Source of the DNA: Pseudomonadota bacterium
GTDB taxonomy: Bacteria; Myxococcota_A; Polyangia; Haliangiales; Haliangiaceae
DNA: 17,220 nucleotides
Reading direction: 5' to 3'
NCBI GenBank assembly: GCA_023386455.1
Contig: JAEWJO010000076.1
Span: forward strand, 1-17,220
Shown here: one piece after another, positions 1 to 6,383 of the stretch
How positions within the stretch are numbered: position 1 is the first letter of the stretch
Layout of the letters: every line of letters begins with the position of its first letter
Notes under the pieces: model-generated
What the model saw: only the letters and a program-made list of their open reading frames with translations
Told to the model about the DNA's origin: nothing
The model's database searches: none
Made by a program: the position numbers and the translations under genes

Positions 1-217
1 GCTGGATCGCGCGCTTGCTGTAGCGGAAGACGCCGAGGTAGCCGCGCAGATCGATCCGGTCGTCCTTCGGCGGCTTCTGGTTTCCGGCCTTGTGCGCGTT
101 CGCGTCGGCCTTCTGACCGCCGCCGCCACCACCACCGCCGCCGCCGCCACCACCGCCGCCACCGCCGCCGCCGCCGCCGCCGTACGCGAGGCTCGTTCCT
201 GCGGTGGTGACTGCCAT
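1..217 (-). CDS. N-terminal part of a glycine-tract protein, possibly an ABC exporter (cut by window edge)
   Basis: Reading leftwards from an ATG at 215-217 gives 72 open codons that run off the window. The protein begins MAVTTAGTSLAYG, continues with 22 consecutive glycines, then a hydrophilic linker rich in Lys, Asn and Asp, then RIDLRGYLGVFRYSKRAIQ. That last segment, a basic amphipathic stretch with LRxYLxxFRYSxRA, resembles the region just before the first membrane helix of ABC exporters of the MsbA type (a family resemblance, not proven here). The membrane and ATPase domains would lie outside the window, so the function is a guess. Codon use matches the neighbours. It is divergent from the zinc-ribbon gene at 289, with about 71 bp between the two starts. 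I am fairly confident it is a gene and unsure what it makes. Confidence 0.55.
   Translation of the reverse strand, partial: MAVTTAGTSLAYGGGGGGGGGGGGGGGGGGGGGGQKADANAHKAGNQKPPKDDRIDLRGYLGVFRYSKRAIQ
116..181 (-). repeat. Imperfect GGC/GGT trinucleotide repeat encoding 22 glycines
   Basis: Twenty-two successive glycine codons, a mixture of GGC and GGT, lie inside the first 35 codons of the partial minus-strand gene. The GGT interruptions make the tract imperfect, which should reduce slippage compared with a pure repeat. It probably forms a flexible N-terminal linker. Confidence 0.9.
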
Positions 218-288
218 GCGGGCACTGTACTGCGAGCGGGAACCTCCACACGAAGCCCACGGGCCGGCTTTTCGGGCAGGATGGCGCG

Positions 289-1236
289 ATGGCGGGTGAG
301 CGCACCGAGAGTCAGGGCTTCTACGAGATGCTGTGGGACTGCGACCACTGCGAGACGAAGGGTCTGTTCGGCAAGAGTCAGCGTCACTGCCCGGAGTGCG
401 GGGCGCCCCAGAATCCTGCGAAGCGCTACTTCCCCGCGCCCGATCAGCAGCAGCGGGTGCACGGCCACGAGTACCAGGGCGCGGATCGCCACTGTCCCGC
501 CTGCAGCGCGCCGATGGGCGCGAAGGTGAAGAACTGCACGCAGTGCGGCTCGCCGATGGATGGGAGCAAGAACGTCGACGGCGTGAACACGCCGATCGCG
601 CCGCCGGCGAAGAAGCGCCGCATCTGGCCGTACATCGTCGTCGCACTGCTCGTCGTCGGGTTCGCGATCTGGTGGTTCTTCGTCCGCAAGGTCGACGCGC
701 AGGTCACGGTCGCGGCGCATCGCTGGGAGCGAACGATCGCGATCGAGGAGTTCGGCGATCACGCGCAGGAGGCGTGGCGCGATCAGGTGCCCGCCGGCGC
801 GAGCCTCCCGGTGTGTCACAGCAAGCAGCGCTCGACGAAGCAGGTGCAGGACGGCGAGGACTGCCACGTCGAGCGCGTCGACAAGAAGGACGGCACGTTC
901 GAGCAGCTGAACAAGTGCAAGCCGAAGTACCGCTCGGAGCCGGTCACCGACGACTGGTGCGCGTTCACGGTCCGCGGCTGGAAGAAGGTCGGCGAGGCCA
1001 AGGCGACCGGCACCGGCACGACCGCGGCGTGGCCAGCGGATGCACCGGCCCCCGACGTCGCGGCGACGCTCGGCGCGAAGCGATCGGGAGCGCGGTCGGA
1101 GAAGCTGGTCGTCGACTTCGGCTCGCGCGGCAGCTGTGATGTCGCCGAGGCAACGTGGCGCAAGCTCGCGGACGGCGCCAAGGTGAAGGTCGAGGTCCGC
1201 GCACGCTCGGGCGACGTCGTGTGCTCGTCCCTCTGA
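289..1236 (+). CDS. Double zinc-ribbon, single-pass membrane protein of unknown function
   Basis: The 315-residue protein has two cysteine-knuckle zinc-ribbon units near its N-terminus: CDHC (18-21) with CPEC (34-37), then CPAC (69-72) with CTQC (83-86). A basic Pro-rich linker (PPAKKRR) precedes one hydrophobic segment at about 112-132 (IWPYIVVALLVVGFAIWWFF). The remaining 180 residues have six cysteines (176, 192, 210, 224, 283, 312) and no recognised domain. The positive-inside rule puts the ribbons in the cytoplasm and the Cys-containing tail outside, where disulfides are possible. The ATG at 289 is preceded by GGCAGGA at good spacing. Its stop lies 3 bp from that of the convergent ppk1. 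A sensor or scaffold role is conceivable, but nothing in the sequence proves one. Confidence 0.85.
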   Translation: MAGERTESQGFYEMLWDCDHCETKGLFGKSQRHCPECGAPQNPAKRYFPAPDQQQRVHGHEYQGADRHCPACSAPMGAKVKNCTQCGSPMDGSKNVDGVNTPIAPPAKKRRIWPYIVVALLVVGFAIWWFFVRKVDAQVTVAAHRWERTIAIEEFGDHAQEAWRDQVPAGASLPVCHSKQRSTKQVQDGEDCHVERVDKKDGTFEQLNKCKPKYRSEPVTDDWCAFTVRGWKKVGEAKATGTGTTAAWPADAPAPDVAATLGAKRSGARSEKLVVDFGSRGSCDVAEATWRKLADGAKVKVEVRARSGDVVCSSL

Positions 1237-1239
1237 GCG

Positions 1240-3507
1240 TCAGCGGCGGCGGCGCGGCGTCGCCTGGACCTTGCGGCGGCGCAGGCGCGTCGCTTCCTTG
1301 AGGCGGCGATCCGTGCGCTCGATCATCTGCTGCTGGCTGTGCTTCGCGCCGAGGCCGGTGCGCTGGGCGTAGCTGCCATCGGGCAGCATGTCCCACGCGC
1401 CGCGCTGATCGGAGAGCTGCGTGTCGAGGATGAAGCGCAGCTCCGACTGCAGCCGAGGATCCTCGATCGGGCACAGCACCTCGACGCGCTTCTCGAGGTT
1501 GCGCTGCATCGCGTCCGCCGAGCCGATGTAGTACTCGGCGCGGCCGCCGTTGTGGAAGTAGTAGATGCGGCCGTGCTCGAGGAAGCGGCCGAGGATGCTG
1601 ACGACCTTGATCGAGCTCGACACGCCGTCGAGGCCCGGGCGCAGGCGGCAGGTGTCGCGGACGATCAGGTCGATCGTCACGCCGCGCTGCGACGCGCGGT
1701 ACAGCGCGCGCACGATATCGATGTCCTCGAGCGCGTTGAGCTTCCACTGGATGTGGCCGCGCTCGCCCTGGCCGACGAGCGCGATCTCTCGCTCGATCTT
1801 CTCGAGTAGCGCGCTCTTCAGCTGCTTCGGCGCGACGAGCAGCTTCGTGTACTTGCGGCGCGGCTTGTAGCCGGTCGTCAGGTAGTTGAACAGCTCGGTG
1901 AGATCGCGGCCGATGCCCTCGTCGCACGTGAACAGTCCGACGTCGGTGTAGAGCCGCGCGGTGCCCGAGTGGTAGTTGCCGGTCGCGACGTGCGCGTAGC
2001 GGCGAAGGCCGTCGTAGTCGTGGCGGACGACGAGCGTGATCTTCGTGTGCGTCTTGAGACCGACGACGCCGTACGTGACGTGGATGCCGGCGCGCTCCAT
2101 GCGCGTCGCCCACTTGATGTTCGCTTCCTCGTCGAACCGCGCCTTCAGCTCGAGCACGACCGCGACCTGCTTGCCGTTCTGCGCGGCGCGGACGAGGTGC
2201 TTGATGACGCCGCTGTCCTTCGACGTCCGGTAGAGCGTCGTCTTGATCGCGCGCACCTTCGGGTCGTCGGCGGCCTCGCGGAAGAATCGCTCGACCGACT
2301 GCTGGAACGACTCGTACGGGTGCTGCACGAGCATGTTCTTCTGATCGCGCAGCGAGTGAAAGATGCTGCCGTCCGTCAAGAAGTCGACCGGCTGCGCCGG
2401 CGCGTGCGGCGTGTCGCGCAGCTCGGGGATGTCGAGCGTCGCGATCTCCATGAGGTCGCGCTGGCCGAGCATGCCGACCGCCTCGAACACGTCCTGACCC
2501 GCGTCGAGGCCGAGCTCGGCGGCGATGCGGCCGCGCAGCTGCGGGTGCATCTCGCGATCGACCTGGAGGCGGACGACCGGCGCGAACTTGCGCTTGCGCA
2601 GCTCGATCTCGATCAGCTCGAGGAGATCGTCGGCCTCCTCCTCGTCCTGCTCGGTGATCGCGTTGCGCGTCACGCGGAACAGCGCGCAGGCCTCGATCTC
2701 CATGCCGGGAAATAGAAGGTCGAGGTTGTTCGCCATCACATCGGCGAGATCGACGAACGTGCGCGACGTACCGAGCCGTACCCAGCGCGACATGCCGCCG
2801 CCGACCGGAACCTTGACGCGCGCGAGCAGCGGCTCGCCGTCGTGCTCGTAGCGCAACGACACGAGCAGGTTCAGCGACAGGTTCGAGACGAACGGGAACG
2901 GGTGCGCCGGGTCCATCGCCTGCGGCGTGACGAGCGGGAAGATGTTGCGCAGGTAGTTCTCGCGGACCCATGCGCGCTGCTGCGCGTCGAGCTCCTTGAA
3001 CGGCGCGAGCCATACGCCGACGGCTTTCAGCTCGGCCTTCACCTTCTCGAGGATCTGCGCCTTGCGGCGCTCGAGCTTCGTGATGAGCTCGAGGGCGTCT
3101 GCGATCTGTTGCTGCGGCGTGCGGCCGTCGGGCGTGATCGAGTGCAGCTGCGCGCCGACCTGCTGCTTGAGACCGCCGACACGCTTCTGGAAGAACTCGT
3201 CGATGTTGGAGCTGACGATCGCGAGAAACTTCACGCGCTCGAGCAGCGGCAGCCGGTCGTCCTCGGCCTCGTGGAGCACGCGCCAGCAGAAGTTCAGGTA
3301 CGTCAGCTCGCGGTTCAGATAGAGCTCGGGCGCGCCGAGGTCGGTCGGCACGATCTCGCCGATGCCGGGCGCGGGAGGCGTGCGGCCCGGGAGGTCGAAC
3401 GTCTTCAGGGGCGCTCGCTCGCGCGGCAGCTCCTCCGGAACCAGCTCGAGCCGGTGAATTCCCGAGGTCTGCGAGTCCGTCGCTACTATCGGTCGTTCCG
3501 CAGCCAT
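1240..3507 (-). CDS. ppk1: Polyphosphate kinase 1
   Basis: PPK1 reversibly transfers the terminal phosphate of ATP to a growing polyphosphate chain through phosphohistidine. The 755-residue product has the family order: N-terminal domain with LYLNRELTYLNFCWRVLHEA (62-81) and SSNIDEFF (99-106), a head domain, then two phospholipase-D-like catalytic domains. The predicted phosphorylated histidine is His487 in GLKTHTK, matching E. coli His435. The second catalytic histidine is His645 in FLEHGR, matching His592. ATGNYHSGTARLYTD (508-522) and FHNGGRAEYYIGSADAM (651-667) are also typical. It is somewhat longer than the E. coli enzyme (688 residues), with a 50-residue N-terminal extension and a basic tail ending PRRRR. 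No pho or pst genes or exopolyphosphatase gene lie next to it. The ATG at 3507 is chosen because a TATACT box lies just upstream. Confidence 0.97.
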   Translation of the reverse strand: MAAERPIVATDSQTSGIHRLELVPEELPRERAPLKTFDLPGRTPPAPGIGEIVPTDLGAPELYLNRELTYLNFCWRVLHEAEDDRLPLLERVKFLAIVSSNIDEFFQKRVGGLKQQVGAQLHSITPDGRTPQQQIADALELITKLERRKAQILEKVKAELKAVGVWLAPFKELDAQQRAWVRENYLRNIFPLVTPQAMDPAHPFPFVSNLSLNLLVSLRYEHDGEPLLARVKVPVGGGMSRWVRLGTSRTFVDLADVMANNLDLLFPGMEIEACALFRVTRNAITEQDEEEADDLLELIEIELRKRKFAPVVRLQVDREMHPQLRGRIAAELGLDAGQDVFEAVGMLGQRDLMEIATLDIPELRDTPHAPAQPVDFLTDGSIFHSLRDQKNMLVQHPYESFQQSVERFFREAADDPKVRAIKTTLYRTSKDSGVIKHLVRAAQNGKQVAVVLELKARFDEEANIKWATRMERAGIHVTYGVVGLKTHTKITLVVRHDYDGLRRYAHVATGNYHSGTARLYTDVGLFTCDEGIGRDLTELFNYLTTGYKPRRKYTKLLVAPKQLKSALLEKIEREIALVGQGERGHIQWKLNALEDIDIVRALYRASQRGVTIDLIVRDTCRLRPGLDGVSSSIKVVSILGRFLEHGRIYYFHNGGRAEYYIGSADAMQRNLEKRVEVLCPIEDPRLQSELRFILDTQLSDQRGAWDMLPDGSYAQRTGLGAKHSQQQMIERTDRRLKEATRLRRRKVQATPRRRR

Positions 3508-3516
3508 TCACCGCAA

Positions 3517-3522
3517 AGTATA
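3517..3522 (-). promoter_or_regulatory. Candidate -10 box of ppk1
   Basis: On the minus strand TATACT lies 9 nt before the ppk1 ATG, predicting a transcript with almost no leader. No good -35 hexamer stands at 17 bp; TTGTAA is present with a 20-bp spacer. This is a prediction from sequence only. Confidence 0.35.
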
Positions 3523-3555
3523 CCGCCCAGGTGACGGGACCGTTACAACCGTCAG

Positions 3556-3573
3556 TTCCCGATTCTCCGGGAG
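3556..3573 (-). other. Short hairpin after the 3580 stop codon
   Basis: TCCCG (3557-3561) and CGGGA (3568-3572) form a 5-bp stem, extendable by a T-G pair, around a 6-nt loop. It lies just downstream of the minus-strand gene ending at 3580 and upstream of the ppk1 promoter. There is no T-run after it, so it is a weak terminator candidate at best. It might instead be part of ppk1 control. Confidence 0.25.
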
Positions 3574-3579
3574 TTACGC

Positions 3580-4242
3580 TTAATTAAGCGACCTGATATC
3601 GCGATGTTCCGCACCCGTCGCAGGATCGAAGCGCCGGCGCGATGGGCCTTGCTGCAGCCAGATTCCATGCTCGTCCACGCCGCCGTCGGTGATCGTCCCG
3701 GGGCCGAGGTCGACCTTCCAGACGCCCTTGCCGGTGTGGAGGTCGATCGCGATCACCTGGTTCCAGTCCGCGCCTCCCACGATCTCGTAGCTCCGCGCGC
3801 CATCGGAGAGCGTGATCGGCCCCTGCGCCTGCGTCGTGATCGGCTCGTGCTCCGGTGCGAGGCGAAGGCCGCCGAGCTTCACCGCGCTCGCGCGCAGGAA
3901 CGCGAACACCTCGGCGCGCGTGTCGCGCTCGACGCGAACCGTGATCGAGAGATCGCTCCACGCGATGCCCGGTCGGCCGGGCGCGCCCGCGTAGTGCGGG
4001 ATCAGCGCCTGCCACTTCACGGTGTCGCCTTCGTGCAGCTCGAGGAACGAGTTCTCGCCGCCTTCCTCCGCACGGACGACGACCGAGTGTTGTGGATCGA
4101 TCGCGAACTTGTCGATCACCGCACCGGCGCGCGGCCGGGCGTGCTGCATGTACCAGATCGCGAGCGCGGCAACACCGGCGCCGAGGATCACGATCGCGGG
4201 ACCGAGATACCCGAGCCAGCGCGGCGCGCGCCTCGGCTGCAT
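3580..4242 (-). CDS. Membrane-anchored beta-rich protein of unknown function
   Basis: The 220-residue product has a basic N-terminus (MQPRRAPRW), one hydrophobic segment at about 10-31 (LGYLGPAIVILGAGVAALAIWY), and an extracytoplasmic part dominated by beta-prone sequence. Residues 150-200 (YEIVGGADWNQVIAIDLHTGKG, then VWKVDLG) read like one blade of a PQQ-type beta-propeller, with an AxDxxTGxxxW pattern, but a whole propeller would not fit. The start is fixed by the overlap: its ATG (4242-4240) shares one base with the TGA of the upstream gene (TGATG), so translation is probably coupled. The frame stays open further upstream, but that part lies opposite the other gene and has shadow composition. 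I do not recognise a family. Confidence 0.8.
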   Translation of the reverse strand: MQPRRAPRWLGYLGPAIVILGAGVAALAIWYMQHARPRAGAVIDKFAIDPQHSVVVRAEEGGENSFLELHEGDTVKWQALIPHYAGAPGRPGIAWSDLSITVRVERDTRAEVFAFLRASAVKLGGLRLAPEHEPITTQAQGPITLSDGARSYEIVGGADWNQVIAIDLHTGKGVWKVDLGPGTITDGGVDEHGIWLQQGPSRRRFDPATGAEHRDIRSLN

Positions 4243-4760
4243 CAGCTCTCGCCGACCGGCTTGCCGCCGGCCGTGTTCGAGTGATCGAACGGCTTGGGAC
4301 GCTCGAGCTTGCCGGCCGGCGCGCCGCCATCCTTGCTCTGCACGAGCACGCGGCGCCCGGTCGCGAAGAACACGGTGACCTTGCCGGGCTCCGACGTCTC
4401 GACGACGCCCTGACCGAAGTTGACGTGCTCGATGCGCTCGCCGACGACGTACTTCAGGCTCGCCGCGTACTGGCGGACCGGCTTCGTCAGATCCGCGGCG
4501 ACCGCCGGCTTCTCGAAGCGCTCGACCGGCGCCTTCTCGCCCGACGTCATGCCCGCATTGCGAGGTGGCTTCGGCGCGAACTGAGAAGGCATGCGCTTCT
4601 CCTTCGGTGCACCGTGCGGCGACTTGAAGCGGTGATAGCCGCCACACTGCTTGCACTGAACCTTGACGATTTGCTCGCCAACTTTCGCGACGACAACATG
4701 CCAGACGTCTCCGCACTTGGAGCACAGGGCTTCGACATCAGCTCCAACAGCGGCGCTCAT
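4242..4760 (-). CDS. Zinc-ribbon protein with a UvrD/PcrA C-terminal-like Tudor segment
   Basis: The 172-residue protein begins MSAAVGADVEALCSKCGDVW. Cys13, Cys16, Cys36 and Cys39 (CSKC and CKQC) form a zinc ribbon. A Lys/Pro-rich linker (50-95) follows. Residues 103-143 (YVVGERIEHVNFGQGVVETSE, then KVTVFFATGRRVLVQ) match the pattern G..I.H..FG.G.V......V.F..G...L seen in the Tudor-like C-terminal segment of UvrD/PcrA helicases, which contacts RNA polymerase. This likeness is by motif only. Such small proteins could bind nucleic acid or RNA polymerase. An in-frame TTG or ATG-like start further upstream (to 4808) is possible, but 4760 sits directly behind a TATAAC box. It is the first gene of a two-gene coupled unit. 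Confidence 0.82.
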   Translation of the reverse strand: MSAAVGADVEALCSKCGDVWHVVVAKVGEQIVKVQCKQCGGYHRFKSPHGAPKEKRMPSQFAPKPPRNAGMTSGEKAPVERFEKPAVAADLTKPVRQYAASLKYVVGERIEHVNFGQGVVETSEPGKVTVFFATGRRVLVQSKDGGAPAGKLERPKPFDHSNTAGGKPVGES

Positions 4761-4767
4761 GCGCGGT

Positions 4768-4773
4768 GTTATA
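4768..4773 (-). promoter_or_regulatory. Candidate -10 box for the zinc-ribbon/Tudor gene
   Basis: TATAAC on the minus strand ends 7 nt before the ATG at 4760. A transcript started at normal distance would begin at or next to the ATG, so the mRNA may be leaderless. No Shine-Dalgarno sequence is present in the 46-bp divergent gap. Confidence 0.45.
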
Positions 4774-4790
4774 GCAGAACCAACTCGTGC

Positions 4791-4796
4791 TAAAGC
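4791..4796 (+). promoter_or_regulatory. Candidate extended -10 box for the TPR-SUFU gene
   Basis: TGCTAAAGC contains an extended -10 pattern (TG, one base, TAAAGC), 10 nt before the ATG at 4807. There is no convincing Shine-Dalgarno sequence between box and ATG, so the leader would be only a few bases long. This is weaker than the opposite-strand TATAAC. Confidence 0.3.
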
Positions 4797-4806
4797 GCGT
4801 GTGCGC

Positions 4807-5730
4807 ATGAGTCAGGCCGCCGCAGATCAGCTCGTCAGCGAGGGGAACGAATTGTTCCGCGCCGAGCAGTTCGTAGAGGCTGTCGGCCGGTTCGAGCGCG
4901 CGGTGAACGTGTTTCCACATCACGCGCTGGGCTGGCGGGGCCTCGGCCACTCGCTGCTATGCCTCGGCAAGCCTCACGAGGCCGCGCGCGCGTTCGATCA
5001 GGCGATCGGGCTCGCCCCGGGTAGCGCCACCGCGCTGTGGGGCGGTGCGCTTGCTCACGCCGAGGTCGGCAACAAGGTCATCGCGAAGGATTATCTGAAG
5101 CGCACGCTCGCGCTCCAGCCGACCTGGCTCACGATGGCGCTCGGCGTGCCGGCGCTTGCGAGCTTCCTGCAGGTGTCGGGGCGCGCGTCCGAACGACTCC
5201 ACCGGATCTTCGGCCCGTTCTCGTGCCGTCGCTTCCAGCACGCGCTCGACGATGCGCGCTCGGTCGAGGTCGGTCGGCTCGCGAACGTCCCGGCGAAGGA
5301 CACGTTCACGTTCGTCAGCGTCGGTCTGTCGAATGCCGAGTGGGCCGAGCCCGAGCGCCCGCGCGTCGAGCTCGTGATCAGCTCGACGCACGATCACGAG
5401 GCGTGTCCTCAGATCATCGCGAACCTCGCGTTCCACCTCGCCGAGACGAAGTTCTTCCCCGAGCCCGGCACGATGGTTCGCGACACCGTCGCCGCGCTGC
5501 GCGCCGGCGAGCTCTCGGATCGCCTGCCGCACGTCTACATCCAGTCGCCGCGCTACCTCGGGATCGAGCTGCCGATCGACGAGGGCCCGCCCGCGATCAC
5601 GCTCGCCCAGGTCGTCCCGATCAGCGAGCCCGAGTATCAGCTGTGGCGCGAGGTCGGGCCGCTCGCGTTCGAGCACTCGCTTGCCGATCGCCGCATCGAT
5701 GTCACCGACCTGAAGCGGACCGGCATCTAG
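4807..5730 (+). CDS. TPR protein with Suppressor-of-Fused-like C-terminal domain
   Basis: The 307-residue product starts MSQAAADQLVSEGNELFRAE. Residues 5-106 form about three tetratricopeptide repeats (for example NELFRAEQFVEAVGRFERAV and GHSLLCLGKPHEAARAFDQA). Residues 165-303 follow the SUFU pattern: FTFVSVGLSNAEW, VELVISSTHD, IIANLAFHL, a variable mid-part, the LGIELP segment and ITLAQVVPISEPEYQLWRE, ending in a helix. SUFU-like domains in bacteria are often immunity proteins of polymorphic toxin systems (established for the superfamily), but no toxin gene lies next to it. The TPR part suggests protein binding. Upstream codons to 4663 are opposite the divergent gene and are not counted. 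The last codon shares a CTAG with the stop of the convergent gene. SUFU identification is by motif and not certain. Confidence 0.85.
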   Translation: MSQAAADQLVSEGNELFRAEQFVEAVGRFERAVNVFPHHALGWRGLGHSLLCLGKPHEAARAFDQAIGLAPGSATALWGGALAHAEVGNKVIAKDYLKRTLALQPTWLTMALGVPALASFLQVSGRASERLHRIFGPFSCRRFQHALDDARSVEVGRLANVPAKDTFTFVSVGLSNAEWAEPERPRVELVISSTHDHEACPQIIANLAFHLAETKFFPEPGTMVRDTVAALRAGELSDRLPHVYIQSPRYLGIELPIDEGPPAITLAQVVPISEPEYQLWREVGPLAFEHSLADRRIDVTDLKRTGI

Positions 5731-6320
5731 GGCGTGAACGTCCCTGTCAGCGTCGCGGTGCCGAGGTTCGCCGCGGTCGCCGTCGTGACAACCTGATCCT
5801 TCGTCGTCGTCATCGTCGCGCCGTTCAGCGTCGCGGTCGCGAGCGCGTAGACCTTGAACTGATACGTGTGCATGTTGGGCGGGCACGGACCGGCGTAGCC
5901 GCGCTGGTTCGAGTAGTTGTTCGTCTGGTGAGCGCCGGCGACATCGGGCGGCGCGTAGACCTTGTCGACGTCCGCGGGCAGACCGGTCGCGGTTCCCGGG
6001 ATGTCGTAGATCGCCGAGTGCACGAGGCTGTTCGACAGATCGGTCAGCACGACCGCGAAGCTCATCGTGCCCGCAGGGACGTTCGCGAACACGAGCTCGG
6101 GCGACAGGTTCATGCCGCCGCGAGTCGCGCACACGTGCGTCAGCGGGATCGCGCCACCCTCGGTGATCGTCGGGCTCGTCACTGCGAACGCGGGCCCGCC
6201 CATCATCGAGTCGAGGAACACGAACGCGTCGGTCGAGCCCGCGCTGGCGTCGATCATCGCCGCGCCGCCGTCGTCACCGCCACAGCCTGCAAGGAGTGCG
6301 ATCGCGAGGAGTGTCCGCAT
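5727..6320 (-). CDS. PEBP (YbhB/YbcL, Raf-kinase-inhibitor-like) family lipoprotein
   Basis: The 197-residue protein has a signal peptide with lipobox LLAG-Cys13, then a Gly/Asp linker (GGDDGGA) and a phosphatidylethanolamine-binding-protein fold. Motifs visible: NLSPELVFANVPAGTMSFAVVLTD (71-94), HSAIYDIPG (101-109), GYAGPCPP (141-148) and HTYQFKVYAL (151-160). These match family signatures around the ligand pocket, including His101 and His151. PEBP proteins bind anionic or phospho-ligands, but the bacterial role is mostly unknown. The lipid anchor places it in the envelope. The ATG at 6320 is 6 nt after a TATCGT box, and no Shine-Dalgarno is visible. The stop is shared with the convergent TPR gene through CTAG at 5727-5730. 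Confidence 0.92.
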   Translation of the reverse strand: MRTLLAIALLAGCGGDDGGAAMIDASAGSTDAFVFLDSMMGGPAFAVTSPTITEGGAIPLTHVCATRGGMNLSPELVFANVPAGTMSFAVVLTDLSNSLVHSAIYDIPGTATGLPADVDKVYAPPDVAGAHQTNNYSNQRGYAGPCPPNMHTYQFKVYALATATLNGATMTTTKDQVVTTATAANLGTATLTGTFTP

Positions 6321-6326
6321 CCGCGG

Positions 6327-6332
6327 ACGATA
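6327..6332 (-). promoter_or_regulatory. Candidate -10 box for the PEBP lipoprotein gene
   Basis: TATCGT ends 6 nt before the ATG at 6320 on the minus strand, which would place the transcription start at the A of the ATG. No clear -35 is seen at 16-18 bp upstream. This is one of several tightly spaced box-to-ATG cases in the window. Confidence 0.4.
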
Positions 6333-6383
6333 CGCCAGGCGCGCGGCTCGCGACGGATTTTCACCGCTGCGAGCCGCTAACAG

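Noticed and set aside
965..3511. 848-codon minus-strand open frame across ppk1
   Set aside because: It is out of frame with ppk1, which has clear catalytic motifs. The translation is Arg/Ala-rich as expected for a shadow in GC-rich DNA.
3535..3560. Pho box upstream of ppk1
   Set aside because: There is a direct repeat (ACGGT, 9 bp apart) but the 11-bp spacing and CTGTCA half-sites of a Pho box are absent.
4957..6132. 391-codon minus-strand open frame
   Set aside because: Antisense to the TPR-SUFU gene and out of frame with the PEBP gene; composition (Arg, Asp, Leu) is that of a shadow.
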